Source of the DNA: Bacteroidales bacterium
GTDB taxonomy: Bacteria; Bacteroidota; Bacteroidia; Bacteroidales; F082
Direction: 5' to 3'
Assembly: GCA_900769945.1 (NCBI GenBank)
Contig: CAAGIO010000005.1
Coordinates: forward strand, 1-64,000
DNA: 64,000 nt
Shown: piece by piece, positions 7,746-17,655 of the stretch
How positions within the stretch are numbered: the stretch's first letter is position 1
Layout: every line of letters starts with the position of its first letter
The notes under the pieces: model-generated
Told to the model about the DNA's origin: nothing
Databases searched by the model: none
Seen by the model: the letters and a program-made list of their open reading frames with translations, nothing else
Translations under genes and position numbers: made by a program

Positions 7746-10700
7746 ATGAAAAAAATCTATTTCAGGAAACTTGCTATGGCATTGTTGGTCATGATGTTTG
7801 GCCTTCAGTCATTTGCTCAGGGTCGTATTGAGCTTGACCCTAATCCTAATGTAAGAAGCACTCAGAAAGCACAGAACGTAACAATGTCTGGCTTCAGTGC
7901 AGCCTTCTCATACAACAGTATTGAGAGCCAACAGGTGACAACAGAAAGGGGAGTGTTTTCCACCATCACCATGGGAAACTCTGTTGCAGCCGGTAATATC
8001 GGTGAACCACAAGTCCCGGTGACACGTGAGATGATTGCTGTTCCTTTCGGCGCAAATCCTGTCGTCACTGTCAAGAACTACACAGTGAAAGAATATAAGC
8101 TGTCAGACTTCGGCATCGACAGAATATATCCACAACAGCCTTCTGTAAGGAAAGACCAGAAACCGGAAGATATTGTGTTCCATTATAATGAAGAGGCATA
8201 CGCCGTAAGAGGCTATGACGAGCGTCCAGTCGCTGAGGTGACAGTGATGGGAACAATGCGTGGTATCCAGATTGGTGCATTGCAAATCAACCCGTTGAGA
8301 TACAACGCTGCAGCAAACACTATCCGCGTCTATAACGACATCGAGGTTGAGGTATCATTCGAAGATGCTGATATGGCTCTTACTGAAAAGACACTCGTCA
8401 ACACATATAGCCCTTATTTCAAGACCGTCTATTCAGCTCTCTACAACGACAAGGCTATATTAGACGTCTATGATGACCACCCGGACCTCTGGGCAACACC
8501 GGTTAAGATCCTTGTCATCGCTAACCGTATGTTTGAAGAGGCAATGGAGCCATGGTTGACATGGAAGACAGAAAAAGGATTCTATCTCGATGTGAACTAT
8601 ACAGATGAGATAGGTACAAGCGCAACACAGATAAAGAATTTCTGCATAGAGAAATATAACGAGGGCGTCGATAACGGACAGGCTCCTACCTTCGTCATCA
8701 TCTTCGGTGACGACCAGCAGGTCCCTTGCAGCCAGATAGGCTCAGAGTCACAGAAAGTTACCGACCTTTATTACTATGCAGTGGCTGGTAACGACGTATT
8801 CGGCGACATGTTCCACAGCCGCTTCACATGCCAGACAGTGCAAGAATTGAACAACGTACTTGAGAAGTCTTTGATGTATGAGCAATATACAATGCCGGAT
8901 CCTTCATACCTCGGAAACACATTGCTCATCGCCGGCTGGGACTCTAACTGGAATCCAAAAGACGGCAAGCCAACCATCCAGTATGCTGTCAACTACTACT
9001 ATAACGCAGAACACGGCTTCGATAACGTCTATGCTTTCTATGAGCAGCCTTATAATAACCCATACGCAAGCTTGAGCACAGGCGTCAACTTTGCAAACTA
9101 TACCGCTCACGGCAGCGATACCGGTTGGGCAGACCCATCATTCTCAGTATCCAATGTTAACTCATTGACAAACACTGATAAATATTTCTGGGCGATGGGT
9201 AACTGCTGTCTTGCCGCTAACTGGGGCTATTCAGGAAAATGCTTCGGCGAGGCTATGATTTGCGCCGAGAAGAAAGGTGCTTTCGCTTACATCGGCTCAG
9301 CTCCAAGCTCATATTGGTATGAGGACTACTACTTCGGCGTTGGCGCAACAAACGTGTTCTACCAGATGCCAACATACGAACAGACATCATTCGGTGTTTA
9401 TGACGCAGTGTTCAGCGAAGGATTCAACAGCATCTCAGCAGTTCCTTTCATCGGTAACGTAGCAGTGGCTTATTCACACGCTAACGGTTATCAGGGTAGC
9501 GTTTCTGACAGATACTATTGGGAGTCATATCACGTCTTCGGAGACGGCTCCGTCACTCCTTACCATGTAGTACCAACAGAAAACAATGTGAACCATCTAC
9601 CTACCTTCCCAATCGGCCTCGATACATACTCTGTATCAGCAGACCCAGGCTCATATATAGGTATCACTAAAGACGGCGAAATCTATGGCGTTGCTGAAGT
9701 AGGTGAGTCAGGTGTCGTCGATGTGCCATTAACATCTCCTGTCACAAGCAGCGGCGATGTGAAAATCGTTGTGACACATCCTCAACGTCAACCTTATGTC
9801 ACAACAGTTCCTGCAGTGGCTTTGGAAGGCCCATACATCGCTGTCGATAACTATATCCCAGGCGCTGTACCGTCAGGTGAAGAAATTTTATTGTCTATGA
9901 CATTCAAAAACGTAGGTGCAGACGCGACAACAGGAACAACAAATGTCGTAATCACTTGCGCTGATGATAACCTTACAATGATAGATGGTGAAGGCTCATT
10001 CGAGGCTCTTCCACAGGATCAGACAGTTACTCTTACCGATGAGTTCTCATTCGAGGTTGCCTCTGGCGTTGCAGATAACACAAAGATTGTCCTTAACGTC
10101 ACCGCAACATGTGGCTCTGATGTATGGGAAGGCAAGGCCGTGATTACTGTAGGTGCCCCAATAATCCAATTCGTGGATTACTCATGGAACGGCTCTTTCG
10201 AACCCGGCCAGACTTATACAATGGTCGCAAACTTCGAGAACAAAGGTCACTACAGAGCAACTAACGCTGTTTGTGAAATCTCTTCAGAGTCTCCTTACCT
10301 CACATTCGAAAACAATACCGTAGAGGTTGGTACTATCGAGGCTTCAGGTGTTGGCTCATTTATCTTTAACATCACTGTCGATGAGTCATGTCCGACAACA
10401 GAGCAGCTGCCGGTTACATTTACCCTTTCAGCAGACAATGGCGTTGAAGCTGTTGGTGAAGGCATGCTCAAGAATACTAACGTTGTTATCTTCAACCTCT
10501 CCGACTCATACGGCGATGGCTGGAATGGTGCAAAATTAACTGTCACTTACAGCGATGGAACCACAACAGATAATTTTACTATCAGCAATGGTAACCAAGC
10601 TACCTTCGAGAAAGAAATAGGCATAGGTGTGCATGTGACAGTCACATTCGTTGGTGGCAGTTATAATAGCGAGTGCTCGTTCAACATTAAATATCAGGAC

Positions 10701-11282
10701 GGTACGGTTATTTACCAGAGCTCAGGCACCCCTACACCGGGCGTACAGTGTGAGTTCGATGTCGTTGGTGTTGGTGGCAGCTCAGCTACCTATAACCCTG
10801 TCGTTGACCTTAACGGCACCGTTGACTATAACACAGTGACCCTTACATGGGAAGCTCCTGCAGAAGGCGAACCAATAGCTTATATCGTGAAACGTAACGG
10901 CGTGGTTATCAATGATAACGTTGAAGAGACAACATTCGTAGATGCAGAACTCGCAGATGACATCTACACTTATTATGTTATCGCAAAATATGACGGAGGC
11001 ACATCAATCCCTGTCTCTGTCACAGTGGAGGTTAACGTGGCTTCTGTTGATGAGAACGAGGTCGGCTTCGCTATCTATCCTAACCCGGCATCCAACGTAA
11101 TCAATATCGAGTCAAACGCAACAAATATTGAATACCAGCTCATCAACAATATCGGTCAAGTTGTGAAGAGCGGCGTTGTCAATGGCTCAGCACAAATCGA
11201 TGTCAACGCCTTCGAGGGTGTGTATTTCCTCAAGGTCGTTGCCGATGGTGACACCATGGTTAAGAAAGTTGTCATTAAGTAA
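7746..11282 (+). CDS. Gingipain-like C25 cysteine protease with type IX sorting domain
   Basis: A 1178-aa secreted protease. The signal peptide ends near FGLQSFAQ. The propeptide region (residues ~25-230) contains GEPQVPVTREMIAVPFGA, typical of C25 prodomains. The catalytic domain (~250-620) has VIIFGDDQQVPC, the catalytic His in YTAHGS (His455) and Cys in MGNCCLAAN (Cys487 or 488). Beta-sandwich domains follow, with a DSYGDGWNGAKL motif near residue 920 and an FN3 domain near 1015-1100. The last ~75 residues are a Por-type sorting domain (AIYPNPASN, GVYFLKVV). A closely similar paralog lies directly downstream. Cleavage specificity cannot be deduced. Confidence 0.88.
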   Translation: MKKIYFRKLAMALLVMMFGLQSFAQGRIELDPNPNVRSTQKAQNVTMSGFSAAFSYNSIESQQVTTERGVFSTITMGNSVAAGNIGEPQVPVTREMIAVPFGANPVVTVKNYTVKEYKLSDFGIDRIYPQQPSVRKDQKPEDIVFHYNEEAYAVRGYDERPVAEVTVMGTMRGIQIGALQINPLRYNAAANTIRVYNDIEVEVSFEDADMALTEKTLVNTYSPYFKTVYSALYNDKAILDVYDDHPDLWATPVKILVIANRMFEEAMEPWLTWKTEKGFYLDVNYTDEIGTSATQIKNFCIEKYNEGVDNGQAPTFVIIFGDDQQVPCSQIGSESQKVTDLYYYAVAGNDVFGDMFHSRFTCQTVQELNNVLEKSLMYEQYTMPDPSYLGNTLLIAGWDSNWNPKDGKPTIQYAVNYYYNAEHGFDNVYAFYEQPYNNPYASLSTGVNFANYTAHGSDTGWADPSFSVSNVNSLTNTDKYFWAMGNCCLAANWGYSGKCFGEAMICAEKKGAFAYIGSAPSSYWYEDYYFGVGATNVFYQMPTYEQTSFGVYDAVFSEGFNSISAVPFIGNVAVAYSHANGYQGSVSDRYYWESYHVFGDGSVTPYHVVPTENNVNHLPTFPIGLDTYSVSADPGSYIGITKDGEIYGVAEVGESGVVDVPLTSPVTSSGDVKIVVTHPQRQPYVTTVPAVALEGPYIAVDNYIPGAVPSGEEILLSMTFKNVGADATTGTTNVVITCADDNLTMIDGEGSFEALPQDQTVTLTDEFSFEVASGVADNTKIVLNVTATCGSDVWEGKAVITVGAPIIQFVDYSWNGSFEPGQTYTMVANFENKGHYRATNAVCEISSESPYLTFENNTVEVGTIEASGVGSFIFNITVDESCPTTEQLPVTFTLSADNGVEAVGEGMLKNTNVVIFNLSDSYGDGWNGAKLTVTYSDGTTTDNFTISNGNQATFEKEIGIGVHVTVTFVGGSYNSECSFNIKYQDGTVIYQSSGTPTPGVQCEFDVVGVGGSSATYNPVVDLNGTVDYNTVTLTWEAPAEGEPIAYIVKRNGVVINDNVEETTFVDAELADDIYTYYVIAKYDGGTSIPVSVTVEVNVASVDENEVGFAIYPNPASNVINIESNATNIEYQLINNIGQVVKSGVVNGSAQIDVNAFEGVYFLKVVADGDTMVKKVVIK

Positions 11283-11301
11283 CTTTATTTCCCATTTAGT
11301 T

Positions 11302-11337
11302 AACGAAGGAGCGATGATTGTTCATTGCTCCTTCGTT
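11302..11337 (+). terminator. Strong hairpin after the first C25 gene
   Basis: A 16-bp stem with one G-U pair (AACGAAGGAGCGATGA / TCATTGCTCCTTCGTT) and a TTGT loop, starting 20 bp after the stop. It is followed by ATTATTTATTT rather than a pure T tract. Confidence 0.75.
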
Positions 11338-11393
11338 ATTTATTTGTTAATGAAAAAATACAAAATATTTCTACTATCTTGCGTAATTTTGTT

Positions 11394-11401
11394 TATCTTT
11401 G
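11394..11401 (+). promoter_or_regulatory. -7 box for the second C25 protease
   Basis: TATCTTTG lies 36 bp upstream of the ATG at 11437. Confidence 0.6.
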
Positions 11402-11436
11402 CAATTCCAAACGATAAACTTTTTAATTAATAAAAT

Positions 11437-14400
11437 ATGAGAAAATCCTTACTTATCACAGTCTTGCTATTCGCCTTGTCATTAATAGGCTTTTCGCAAG
11501 AATGGCACGGAATCAGTAGTGATTCTCCTGTCGGAATGAAGAAGACGTTGGTCTCTTCAACGGAAAATGAAATCGTTGTCGATGTACAAATCGGTGGTTT
11601 CTATTTTAATAGTGTCGAGACACCGAACGGCAAACAACTTGTTGTAAGTGTTGATAAAATGGTCAGCATGCTTGAAGCTGGTGCTCCAGACCTTCCAATG
11701 GAAGCGATACCTGCAATCATCGGTGACAATGCAGAGATGACTGTAAATGTACTCAAGTCAAGCTATGTTGATATTGAGAATGTTGAGATAGCTCCATCAA
11801 AAGGAAACTTCAGCCGTCAGATTAATCCTGAAGATGTTCCTTATAAATACGGAGAGATGTACCAGAAGGACGCTTTCTATCCTGCAACAGCAGCTTACCT
11901 CGAAGCTCCATATATCTTGAGAGACTTCCGTGGACAGAACATCATGGTTCGTCCTTTTGCCTACAACCCTGTGACAAAGACATTGCGTGTCTATACCAAG
12001 ATGACTATCGCAATGACAAAGGTTAGTGACAATGGTGAGAACCAGAAGCTTACACGCAGAGGCAGCGAAATCAGGACAAATAGCGATTTCATGAGCACCT
12101 ACGAGAGGCACTTTATCAATTTTGCAGATATGAATGCAAAATACGACTTTACAACAGATAAAGGCTCAATGGTGGTTATCACAGTTGACCAGTTTGCTGA
12201 CGCTCTTCAGCCACTCGTCGATTGGAAGAACATCTCCGGTCGTCCTTGTACTCTCGTGACACTTAGCGAGATAGGTGGTAACAACGAGACACAGATTAAG
12301 AACTACATCATGGACCAGTACACCAACAACAATCTTGCTTTTGTGCTCCTCGTTGGTGACTACTCAACACTCACACCTCATTCAATGAATGGCGGCCGTT
12401 CTGATAACTGGTTCGCAATGCTTGATGGTAATGACTATTACACAGAGGCTTTCGTTGGTCGTTTCTCATGCGAGTCAGTGGCCGATGCAGAAAATCAGGT
12501 CGCAAAAGTCCTTTATTATGAGAGAGATATGGAAGCCGGTCTGACATGGGTTAACAAAGGTATGGGTATCGGCGCTAATGAAGGTGCAGGTAATGGACAT
12601 AACGGTGGTGAAGCTGACTATGTTCATATTGATTACATTCGTGATACACTCCTTGGATATACTTATGAGGCTGTATCACAACAATATAGCGGTGTTGGCG
12701 CTGGTACATCTGCAGCCGCTATCAGCTCTGACCTCAATGCCGGTGTCAGCATAGTGAACTACTGCAACCACGGTTCTCAAACAAGCTGGGCAGTGGCTGG
12801 TTATAGCAACTCAAATGTCAACGCTTTGACAAACGATTACAAATGGCCTTTCATCATCTCTGTGGCATGTAATAACGGACAGTTTGACGGCACTTGCTTC
12901 GGTGAGGCATGGCTCCGTGCAACAAATAACTCAACAAGTGCTCCTACAGGTGCTCTCGGCGGAATGTTCTCATGGATTTCACAGCCTTGGACTCCTCCTA
13001 TGACAGGACAAGATGAAATGGTGAACATCATGTGCGAACATATTGGCACTGACTCATATAGACATACTCTCGGTGGCCTTGCAGAAAACGGTAACATGAA
13101 GATTTTGGACGCACATCCAAACGATAATGGTGATACACATAACACTTGGATTTTCTTCGGTGACCCTTCAGTCATGATGAGAACTGACAACCCTGTTGAG
13201 ATGACAGTAAACGCTAATCCAGGCGCATTAATGCTCGGTATGACATCATTATCAGTCTCAGCTGATGCAGCATACGGTATCGCTACTTTATCAATGGACG
13301 GTGAGGTCATTGCTTCCGCAGAGCTTATCGATGGTAATGCCGAACTTGAATTCGAGCCTTTGTCAAATGTTGGCACAGCATCTCTCATCGTCATGGGCTA
13401 TAACAAGGTTACATACGTAGGCGAGGTCGAAATAGTCCCAGCAGAAGGACCATACCTTACACTCTTCAGCTTCAACCCAACAAACGTTCCGGTAGTTGAA
13501 GAACAGTTAATGTCAATGTCATTCAAGAACGTGGGCGTTGAGGCTACCTCTGGAAATACTACCGTTGTCATCAGCAGCGATGACGCAAATATCACCATCA
13601 CTGATAATGAGGGCGTCTTGTCAGCAGTTGCAGCAGGTGAGGTCGCAACCCTTACAAATGAGTTCGCTTTCACAATAGCAGAAGGCGTTGAAGATGGAAC
13701 AAAGATTCAAATCAATGTCACAATGACTTGCGGAAGCACTGAATGGACAGGCAAGGCTGTTGTTACAGTTGGTGCCCCTATTATCGTATTCGATGGCTTC
13801 CAATTTGCTGGCTCATACATTCCGGGCGAATCACAGACTGTTGTCGCTAACTTCAAGAACACTGGTCACTATATGGCTACCAACTCTGTTGTAACAGCTT
13901 CAACCACAAGCGAATATCTTACAATAGAAAATAATACTTTTGAAATCGGTACAATAGACCCAGACGGAATAGGAACCGCATTGTTCACCGTGACTGTAGC
14001 AGAAGCCTGCGACCCGACAGAGGTTCTTCCTTTAGAGTTCGCCTTCACAGCCGACAATGGCGTTGAAGCAACAGGTAACGGAGCACTTAAGAATACATGC
14101 AACGTAATCTTCAATATGAGCGATTCTTACGGCGATGGCTGGAATGGTGCTAAACTCATTGTTGAGTTCGGTGATGGCTCTCCTGCTCAAAACCTTACTA
14201 TGACTTCTGGCTCCTCAATAGAATACAACCTTGAGATTACCACAGGCGTTCATGTAACAGTGAAGTTCGTTGGTGGCAGCTATAACAGCGAGTGTTCATT
14301 CAACATCCAATACGAAGATGGGACTCTTATCTACCAAAGCTCTGGCACACCGATAGCAGGTGTTCAGTGTGAGTTCGATGTTAACTGCGGTGGTGGCACA

Positions 14401-14901
14401 GGAGCCGAACTTCTTCCAGTAGAAAACCTTGCAGCCTCTGTTGACTATAACACAGTGACACTTACATGGGAAGCTCCGGCAGACGCAACACCTGAGGCAT
14501 ACATCGTGAAACGTAACGGTGTTGTTGTCGGTGAGGTCTCAGAGTTGACATTCGTTGAAAGCGAGTTGCCAGATGCAATCTATAACTATCTTGTTATTGC
14601 AAAATATGCAGAAGGCGAGTCTGTACCAGTTTCTGTGACAGCAGAGGTCAATGTGCTCGCAATTGGTGAGAACACTCTTTCATTCGGTGTCTATCCAAAT
14701 CCTGCAGAGAGCGTTCTTAATATAGTTTCTAACGCAAATAACTTTGAATATCAGCTTGTTAATGGTCTTGGTCAGGTTGTTGCCGCCGGTATCGCCAATG
14801 GTAACGCTCAAATCAATGTCAGCTCAATTGAAAATGGTGTTTATTTCCTGAAGATTGTCGCTGACGGCAACCAGAAAGTCGTCAAAGTTACAGTAAAGTA
14901 A
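11437..14901 (+). CDS. Gingipain-like C25 cysteine protease with type IX sorting domain (tandem paralog)
   Basis: An 1154-aa secreted protease with the same layout as the gene at 7746: signal peptide (ending GFSQ), prodomain with GAPDLPMEAIPAIIG, C25 catalytic domain, beta-sandwich repeats, FN3 and a Por sorting domain (GVYPNPAES, GVYFLKIV). The catalytic His is His445 in YCNHGSQTSW and the Cys is Cys478 in SVACNNGQF, closer to the gingipain R pattern than in the upstream paralog. The C-terminal ~500 residues match the upstream gene closely, even at nucleotide level (for example around 10826-10856 and 14438-14468). The catalytic domains differ much more, so the pair may have distinct specificities. 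Confidence 0.9.
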   Translation: MRKSLLITVLLFALSLIGFSQEWHGISSDSPVGMKKTLVSSTENEIVVDVQIGGFYFNSVETPNGKQLVVSVDKMVSMLEAGAPDLPMEAIPAIIGDNAEMTVNVLKSSYVDIENVEIAPSKGNFSRQINPEDVPYKYGEMYQKDAFYPATAAYLEAPYILRDFRGQNIMVRPFAYNPVTKTLRVYTKMTIAMTKVSDNGENQKLTRRGSEIRTNSDFMSTYERHFINFADMNAKYDFTTDKGSMVVITVDQFADALQPLVDWKNISGRPCTLVTLSEIGGNNETQIKNYIMDQYTNNNLAFVLLVGDYSTLTPHSMNGGRSDNWFAMLDGNDYYTEAFVGRFSCESVADAENQVAKVLYYERDMEAGLTWVNKGMGIGANEGAGNGHNGGEADYVHIDYIRDTLLGYTYEAVSQQYSGVGAGTSAAAISSDLNAGVSIVNYCNHGSQTSWAVAGYSNSNVNALTNDYKWPFIISVACNNGQFDGTCFGEAWLRATNNSTSAPTGALGGMFSWISQPWTPPMTGQDEMVNIMCEHIGTDSYRHTLGGLAENGNMKILDAHPNDNGDTHNTWIFFGDPSVMMRTDNPVEMTVNANPGALMLGMTSLSVSADAAYGIATLSMDGEVIASAELIDGNAELEFEPLSNVGTASLIVMGYNKVTYVGEVEIVPAEGPYLTLFSFNPTNVPVVEEQLMSMSFKNVGVEATSGNTTVVISSDDANITITDNEGVLSAVAAGEVATLTNEFAFTIAEGVEDGTKIQINVTMTCGSTEWTGKAVVTVGAPIIVFDGFQFAGSYIPGESQTVVANFKNTGHYMATNSVVTASTTSEYLTIENNTFEIGTIDPDGIGTALFTVTVAEACDPTEVLPLEFAFTADNGVEATGNGALKNTCNVIFNMSDSYGDGWNGAKLIVEFGDGSPAQNLTMTSGSSIEYNLEITTGVHVTVKFVGGSYNSECSFNIQYEDGTLIYQSSGTPIAGVQCEFDVNCGGGTGAELLPVENLAASVDYNTVTLTWEAPADATPEAYIVKRNGVVVGEVSELTFVESELPDAIYNYLVIAKYAEGESVPVSVTAEVNVLAIGENTLSFGVYPNPAESVLNIVSNANNFEYQLVNGLGQVVAAGIANGNAQINVSSIENGVYFLKIVADGNQKVVKVTVK

Positions 14902-14925
14902 TAAATTGTTGACAAAATAATTACT

Positions 14926-14953
14926 AAGGGTGTCTTTCACGACACCCTTTTTT
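14926..14953 (+). terminator. Intrinsic terminator after the second C25 gene
   Basis: AAGGGTGTC, loop TTTCAC, GACACCCTTTTTT. The T tract runs directly into the upstream part of the next promoter. Confidence 0.85.
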
Positions 14954-14954
14954 G

Positions 14955-14962
14955 TATCTTTG
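14955..14962 (+). promoter_or_regulatory. -7 box for the small type IX cargo gene
   Basis: TATCTTTG begins 2 bp after the terminator T tract and lies 14 bp from the ATG at 14977. The -33 region must overlap the terminator hairpin. Confidence 0.6.
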
Positions 14963-14976
14963 CCAAAAATATTAAA

Positions 14977-15663
14977 ATGAAAAAGGTATTATTGCTGACA
15001 ATCGGATTATTGTCTTTTAATTTCAGTTATGCTCAAAGATGGAATGGTCAAGAGAATCATTCATCAAATGGCTCAGTTGTTGAAAAATATTTTGCCGCTT
15101 CAGATGCTGTATCATCGGAATGCCCCGGACCGGACAACTTCGTGGGGGAATATTATTGGGAAGATGGCGAGTTCGGTGCTCAACTCGAATGGGATAGAGC
15201 CGAATATGAGAAAACTCTCGACAGGTTCGAAATTTTTAGAAGTGACAACGGCGTTGACTTTAAGTTAGTAAAACGCATCGTCAACACCCCTTCTATCTCT
15301 CATTATGGTTGTGTGGATATTGTTCCGAAACCGGGCAAATATTATTATCAGATAATAGCCTATTATCAAGGCGGTTGTGAGTCGGACCCTGTAGAGTTAA
15401 TGCTAAACGTCACATCTGTGAACGAAGAGTCGTCGTCAACATTCTCGGTTTTCCCTAATCCAGCCTCAAATAATATTACTGTTGTCGCAAAATCCATGAA
15501 CAATATCACGGTTTTTAATGCCATCGGACAAGTGGTTGTCACGAAGAATGTTGATGGCGACAATGTTACATTGGACATCAGCTCTTTGAGAAATGGAACC
15601 TATATTGTAAGGGTTGTTGCAGAGAATGAGGTTTTTGAGGAGAGAATCAATATAATAGATTGA
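14977..15663 (+). CDS. Small secreted protein: FN3-like domain plus type IX sorting domain
   Basis: A 228-aa protein. Signal peptide MKKVLLLTIGLLSFNFSYAQ, a short Ser/Asn linker, then one fibronectin III-like domain at ~residues 50-145 (GAQLEWDRAEYEKTLDRFEI, GKYYYQIIAYYQGGCESDPV). Residues ~150-228 form a Por sorting domain (SVFPNPASNNI, FNAIGQVVV, GTYIVRVV). There is no catalytic domain. Its FN3 plus sorting domain corresponds to the C-terminal part of the two proteases upstream, so it may be an adhesin or accessory component derived from such a gene. It has its own promoter. Confidence 0.75.
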   Translation: MKKVLLLTIGLLSFNFSYAQRWNGQENHSSNGSVVEKYFAASDAVSSECPGPDNFVGEYYWEDGEFGAQLEWDRAEYEKTLDRFEIFRSDNGVDFKLVKRIVNTPSISHYGCVDIVPKPGKYYYQIIAYYQGGCESDPVELMLNVTSVNEESSSTFSVFPNPASNNITVVAKSMNNITVFNAIGQVVVTKNVDGDNVTLDISSLRNGTYIVRVVAENEVFEERINIID

Positions 15664-15712
15664 TAATCAAATCATTGAAAATAATGCATTTTAATAATAA
15701 TTTATCCCGGCT

Positions 15713-17116
15713 ATGAAAATAAAATTTATTGGTGCAGCACGTGAGGTTACAGGAAGCAAACATCTCCTCACTACTGATGATGGTACGAAAATATTGTTAG
15801 ATTGTGGAATGTTCCAAGGAAAGGGACTTGAGACCGATGCCTTGAACCGCAATACCATGGTTGAGCCTGCTGATATTGACTACATCGTTCTTACTCATGC
15901 ACATATCGACCATTCTGGTCTTATACCATATTTTTATAAGAGAGGTTTCAGAGGCTCTGTAATATGCACACCGGCTACTCGGGAACTTTGTTCAATCATG
16001 CTTCCCGACAGCGGTTTCATTCAGGAAAATGATGTGCGCTGGTTCAATAAAAAGAGGTCACGTCAAGGCATGAAGCCGGTGGAGCCGATATATGCGGAGA
16101 AAGACGCTCGCGCCTGTATGGAGTTGTTTATCACAACAGAAGTCAACCGCCGTTTCTATATCAACAAGAATATCAGCGTGAAGTTCTATAACACCGGACA
16201 CATGCTCGGCAGCTCGTGTGCCACGATACGTTTAGATTATAATGGCAAGGTGACCACAATAGGATACACTGGCGACATCGGTAGGGACTCTAATTATCTT
16301 CTTAAACCACCAACCGCTTTCCAACAATGTGATTATATCATCACTGAGAGCACCTATGGTGACAGGCTTCATAAGGATAAACAAGGTGCCGAAGATGAGC
16401 TTTATAGGATTATTCAACACACTTGCGTTGAGAAAAAAGGAAAGCTTATAATACCTTCGTTCGCCATTGGCAGGACGCAAGAGATTGTGTTTCAACTGAA
16501 TAATTTCTATAATGAAAACAAACTGCCGCATATACCGGTTTATGTAGATAGCCCTCTTGCTGTCAACGCCACCTCAATATTTAAAATGCACCTCGACCTC
16601 TTCAACCGTGATGTTGCAGAAGTGCTTGAATATGATGACGACCCGTTCGGTTTCAACAGCCTTATCTATGTCACCGATGTGAATAAGTCGAAGGCTCTCA
16701 ACGCATACAAGGGCCCGTGCATCATCATTTCGGCATCAGGCATGATGGAGGCGGGACGAGTAAAACATCATCTCGCAAATAATATTGATAATGATAAGAA
16801 CTCTGTCCTTGTAGTGGGTTACTGCGCTCCTACAACACTCGGAGCACGTATCGCTAACGGAGATAAAGATGTCTCTATCTTCGGTGTACCTCACAGAGTT
16901 AATGCTGATGTCTATTCTATTGACGCCTTCAGCGGACATGGCGACTATAAGGAGATGTCGGATTACTTGAAGTGCCAGAACCCGGAGAGAGTCAAGAAGG
17001 TGTTCGTGGTACATGGCGAGTACAAGACCCAACAGTTCTATGCCAACTTCCTCGCTCAGAATAACGGGTTTAAGGATATCGTCATCCCTGAGCCGGGAGA
17101 GGTGTTCGAGCTGTAG
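15713..17116 (+). CDS. Beta-CASP metallo-beta-lactamase-fold hydrolase
   Basis: A 467-aa cytoplasmic protein of the CPSF73/RNase J-like group. The MBL metal motif THAHIDHSG lies near residues 61-69 (HxHxDH), with a further GHMLGSS and a GYTGDIGRD metal ligand. The beta-CASP insert is followed by SASGMMEAGRVKHHL and the C-terminal AFSGHGDYKEM and VVHGEYKTQQ (RNA-specificity motif region). It is a predicted Zn-dependent nuclease acting on RNA, though substrates of this YsmI/TTHA0252-like subgroup are poorly defined. It lies between type IX cargo genes and rnpB and is probably its own unit. Confidence 0.85.
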   Translation: MKIKFIGAAREVTGSKHLLTTDDGTKILLDCGMFQGKGLETDALNRNTMVEPADIDYIVLTHAHIDHSGLIPYFYKRGFRGSVICTPATRELCSIMLPDSGFIQENDVRWFNKKRSRQGMKPVEPIYAEKDARACMELFITTEVNRRFYINKNISVKFYNTGHMLGSSCATIRLDYNGKVTTIGYTGDIGRDSNYLLKPPTAFQQCDYIITESTYGDRLHKDKQGAEDELYRIIQHTCVEKKGKLIIPSFAIGRTQEIVFQLNNFYNENKLPHIPVYVDSPLAVNATSIFKMHLDLFNRDVAEVLEYDDDPFGFNSLIYVTDVNKSKALNAYKGPCIIISASGMMEAGRVKHHLANNIDNDKNSVLVVGYCAPTTLGARIANGDKDVSIFGVPHRVNADVYSIDAFSGHGDYKEMSDYLKCQNPERVKKVFVVHGEYKTQQFYANFLAQNNGFKDIVIPEPGEVFEL

Positions 17117-17186
17117 TACTCGCAGCATTCACACACGAAGTGCAAAAAAATTGAAGAAAAAACTCTATAGAGAACGGGATTTTTTA

Positions 17187-17194
17187 TAATTTTG
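17187..17194 (+). promoter_or_regulatory. -7 box of rnpB
   Basis: TAATTTTG, about 6 bp before the predicted 5' end of the RNase P RNA. Confidence 0.6.
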
Positions 17195-17199
17195 CCGCT

Positions 17200-17554
17200 C
17201 GAAAGGCGATTGTCGCAGGCGGGTGCGAATCCGCGTGAGGAAAGTCGGGACAGCACAGAGCACCATACTTCCTAACGGGAAGGCATCGGAGACGATGACA
17301 GATAGTGCCGCAGAAAATAACCGCCGTAATGGTAAGGGTGAAAACGTGAGGTAAGAGCTCACGCGGCCTCATGGCGACATGGGTCCGGGGTAAACCTTAT
17401 GGGCTGCAAGACCAAATATACCGATGATGGTCGTACGACCGAGAGGGCTGCTCGTCCAAGTCGGGAGGGTAGGTCGCTAAAAGCAGACGGTGACGTCTGA
17501 ATTAGAGAAATGACAATCACTCAGTAATGAGTACAGAATCCCGCTTATGCCTTT
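17200..17554 (+). ncRNA. rnpB: RNase P RNA (bacterial type A)
   Basis: The two universal P4 segments are present: GAGGAAAGTCGGGAC at 17236-17250 and ACAGAATCCCGCTTA at 17533-17547. Between them are typical elements such as GGTAAGGGTGAAA, GGTAAACC and AGAGAAATGACAATC. A P1-like pairing joins AAAGGC (17202-17207) to GCCTTT (17549-17554), which sets the ends. The RNA is the catalytic part of the ribonucleoprotein that removes tRNA 5' leaders. Its promoter and a strong terminator flank it directly. Confidence 0.95.
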
Positions 17555-17595
17555 ATTTTGTCTCTGGTGGCTCGTCCTCCCAGAGACAAAATTTT
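17555..17595 (+). terminator. rnpB terminator
   Basis: Perfect 13-bp stem ATTTTGTCTCTGG / CCAGAGACAAAAT with a 12-nt loop, followed by TTT. Confidence 0.85.
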
Positions 17596-17655
17596 ATACA
17601 CTAAAACAATACTTTTCTCGTTTTCTTTTCATAATTTCGCAAAAAATTCTTCTAT

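Noticed and set aside
12837..13394. Long minus-strand reading frame inside the second C25 protease
   Set aside because: Antisense shadow of a clear coding sequence; no start context, no family resemblance. The same holds for the frames at 6307-7110, 25153-25743, 40663-41382 and 54454-54966.
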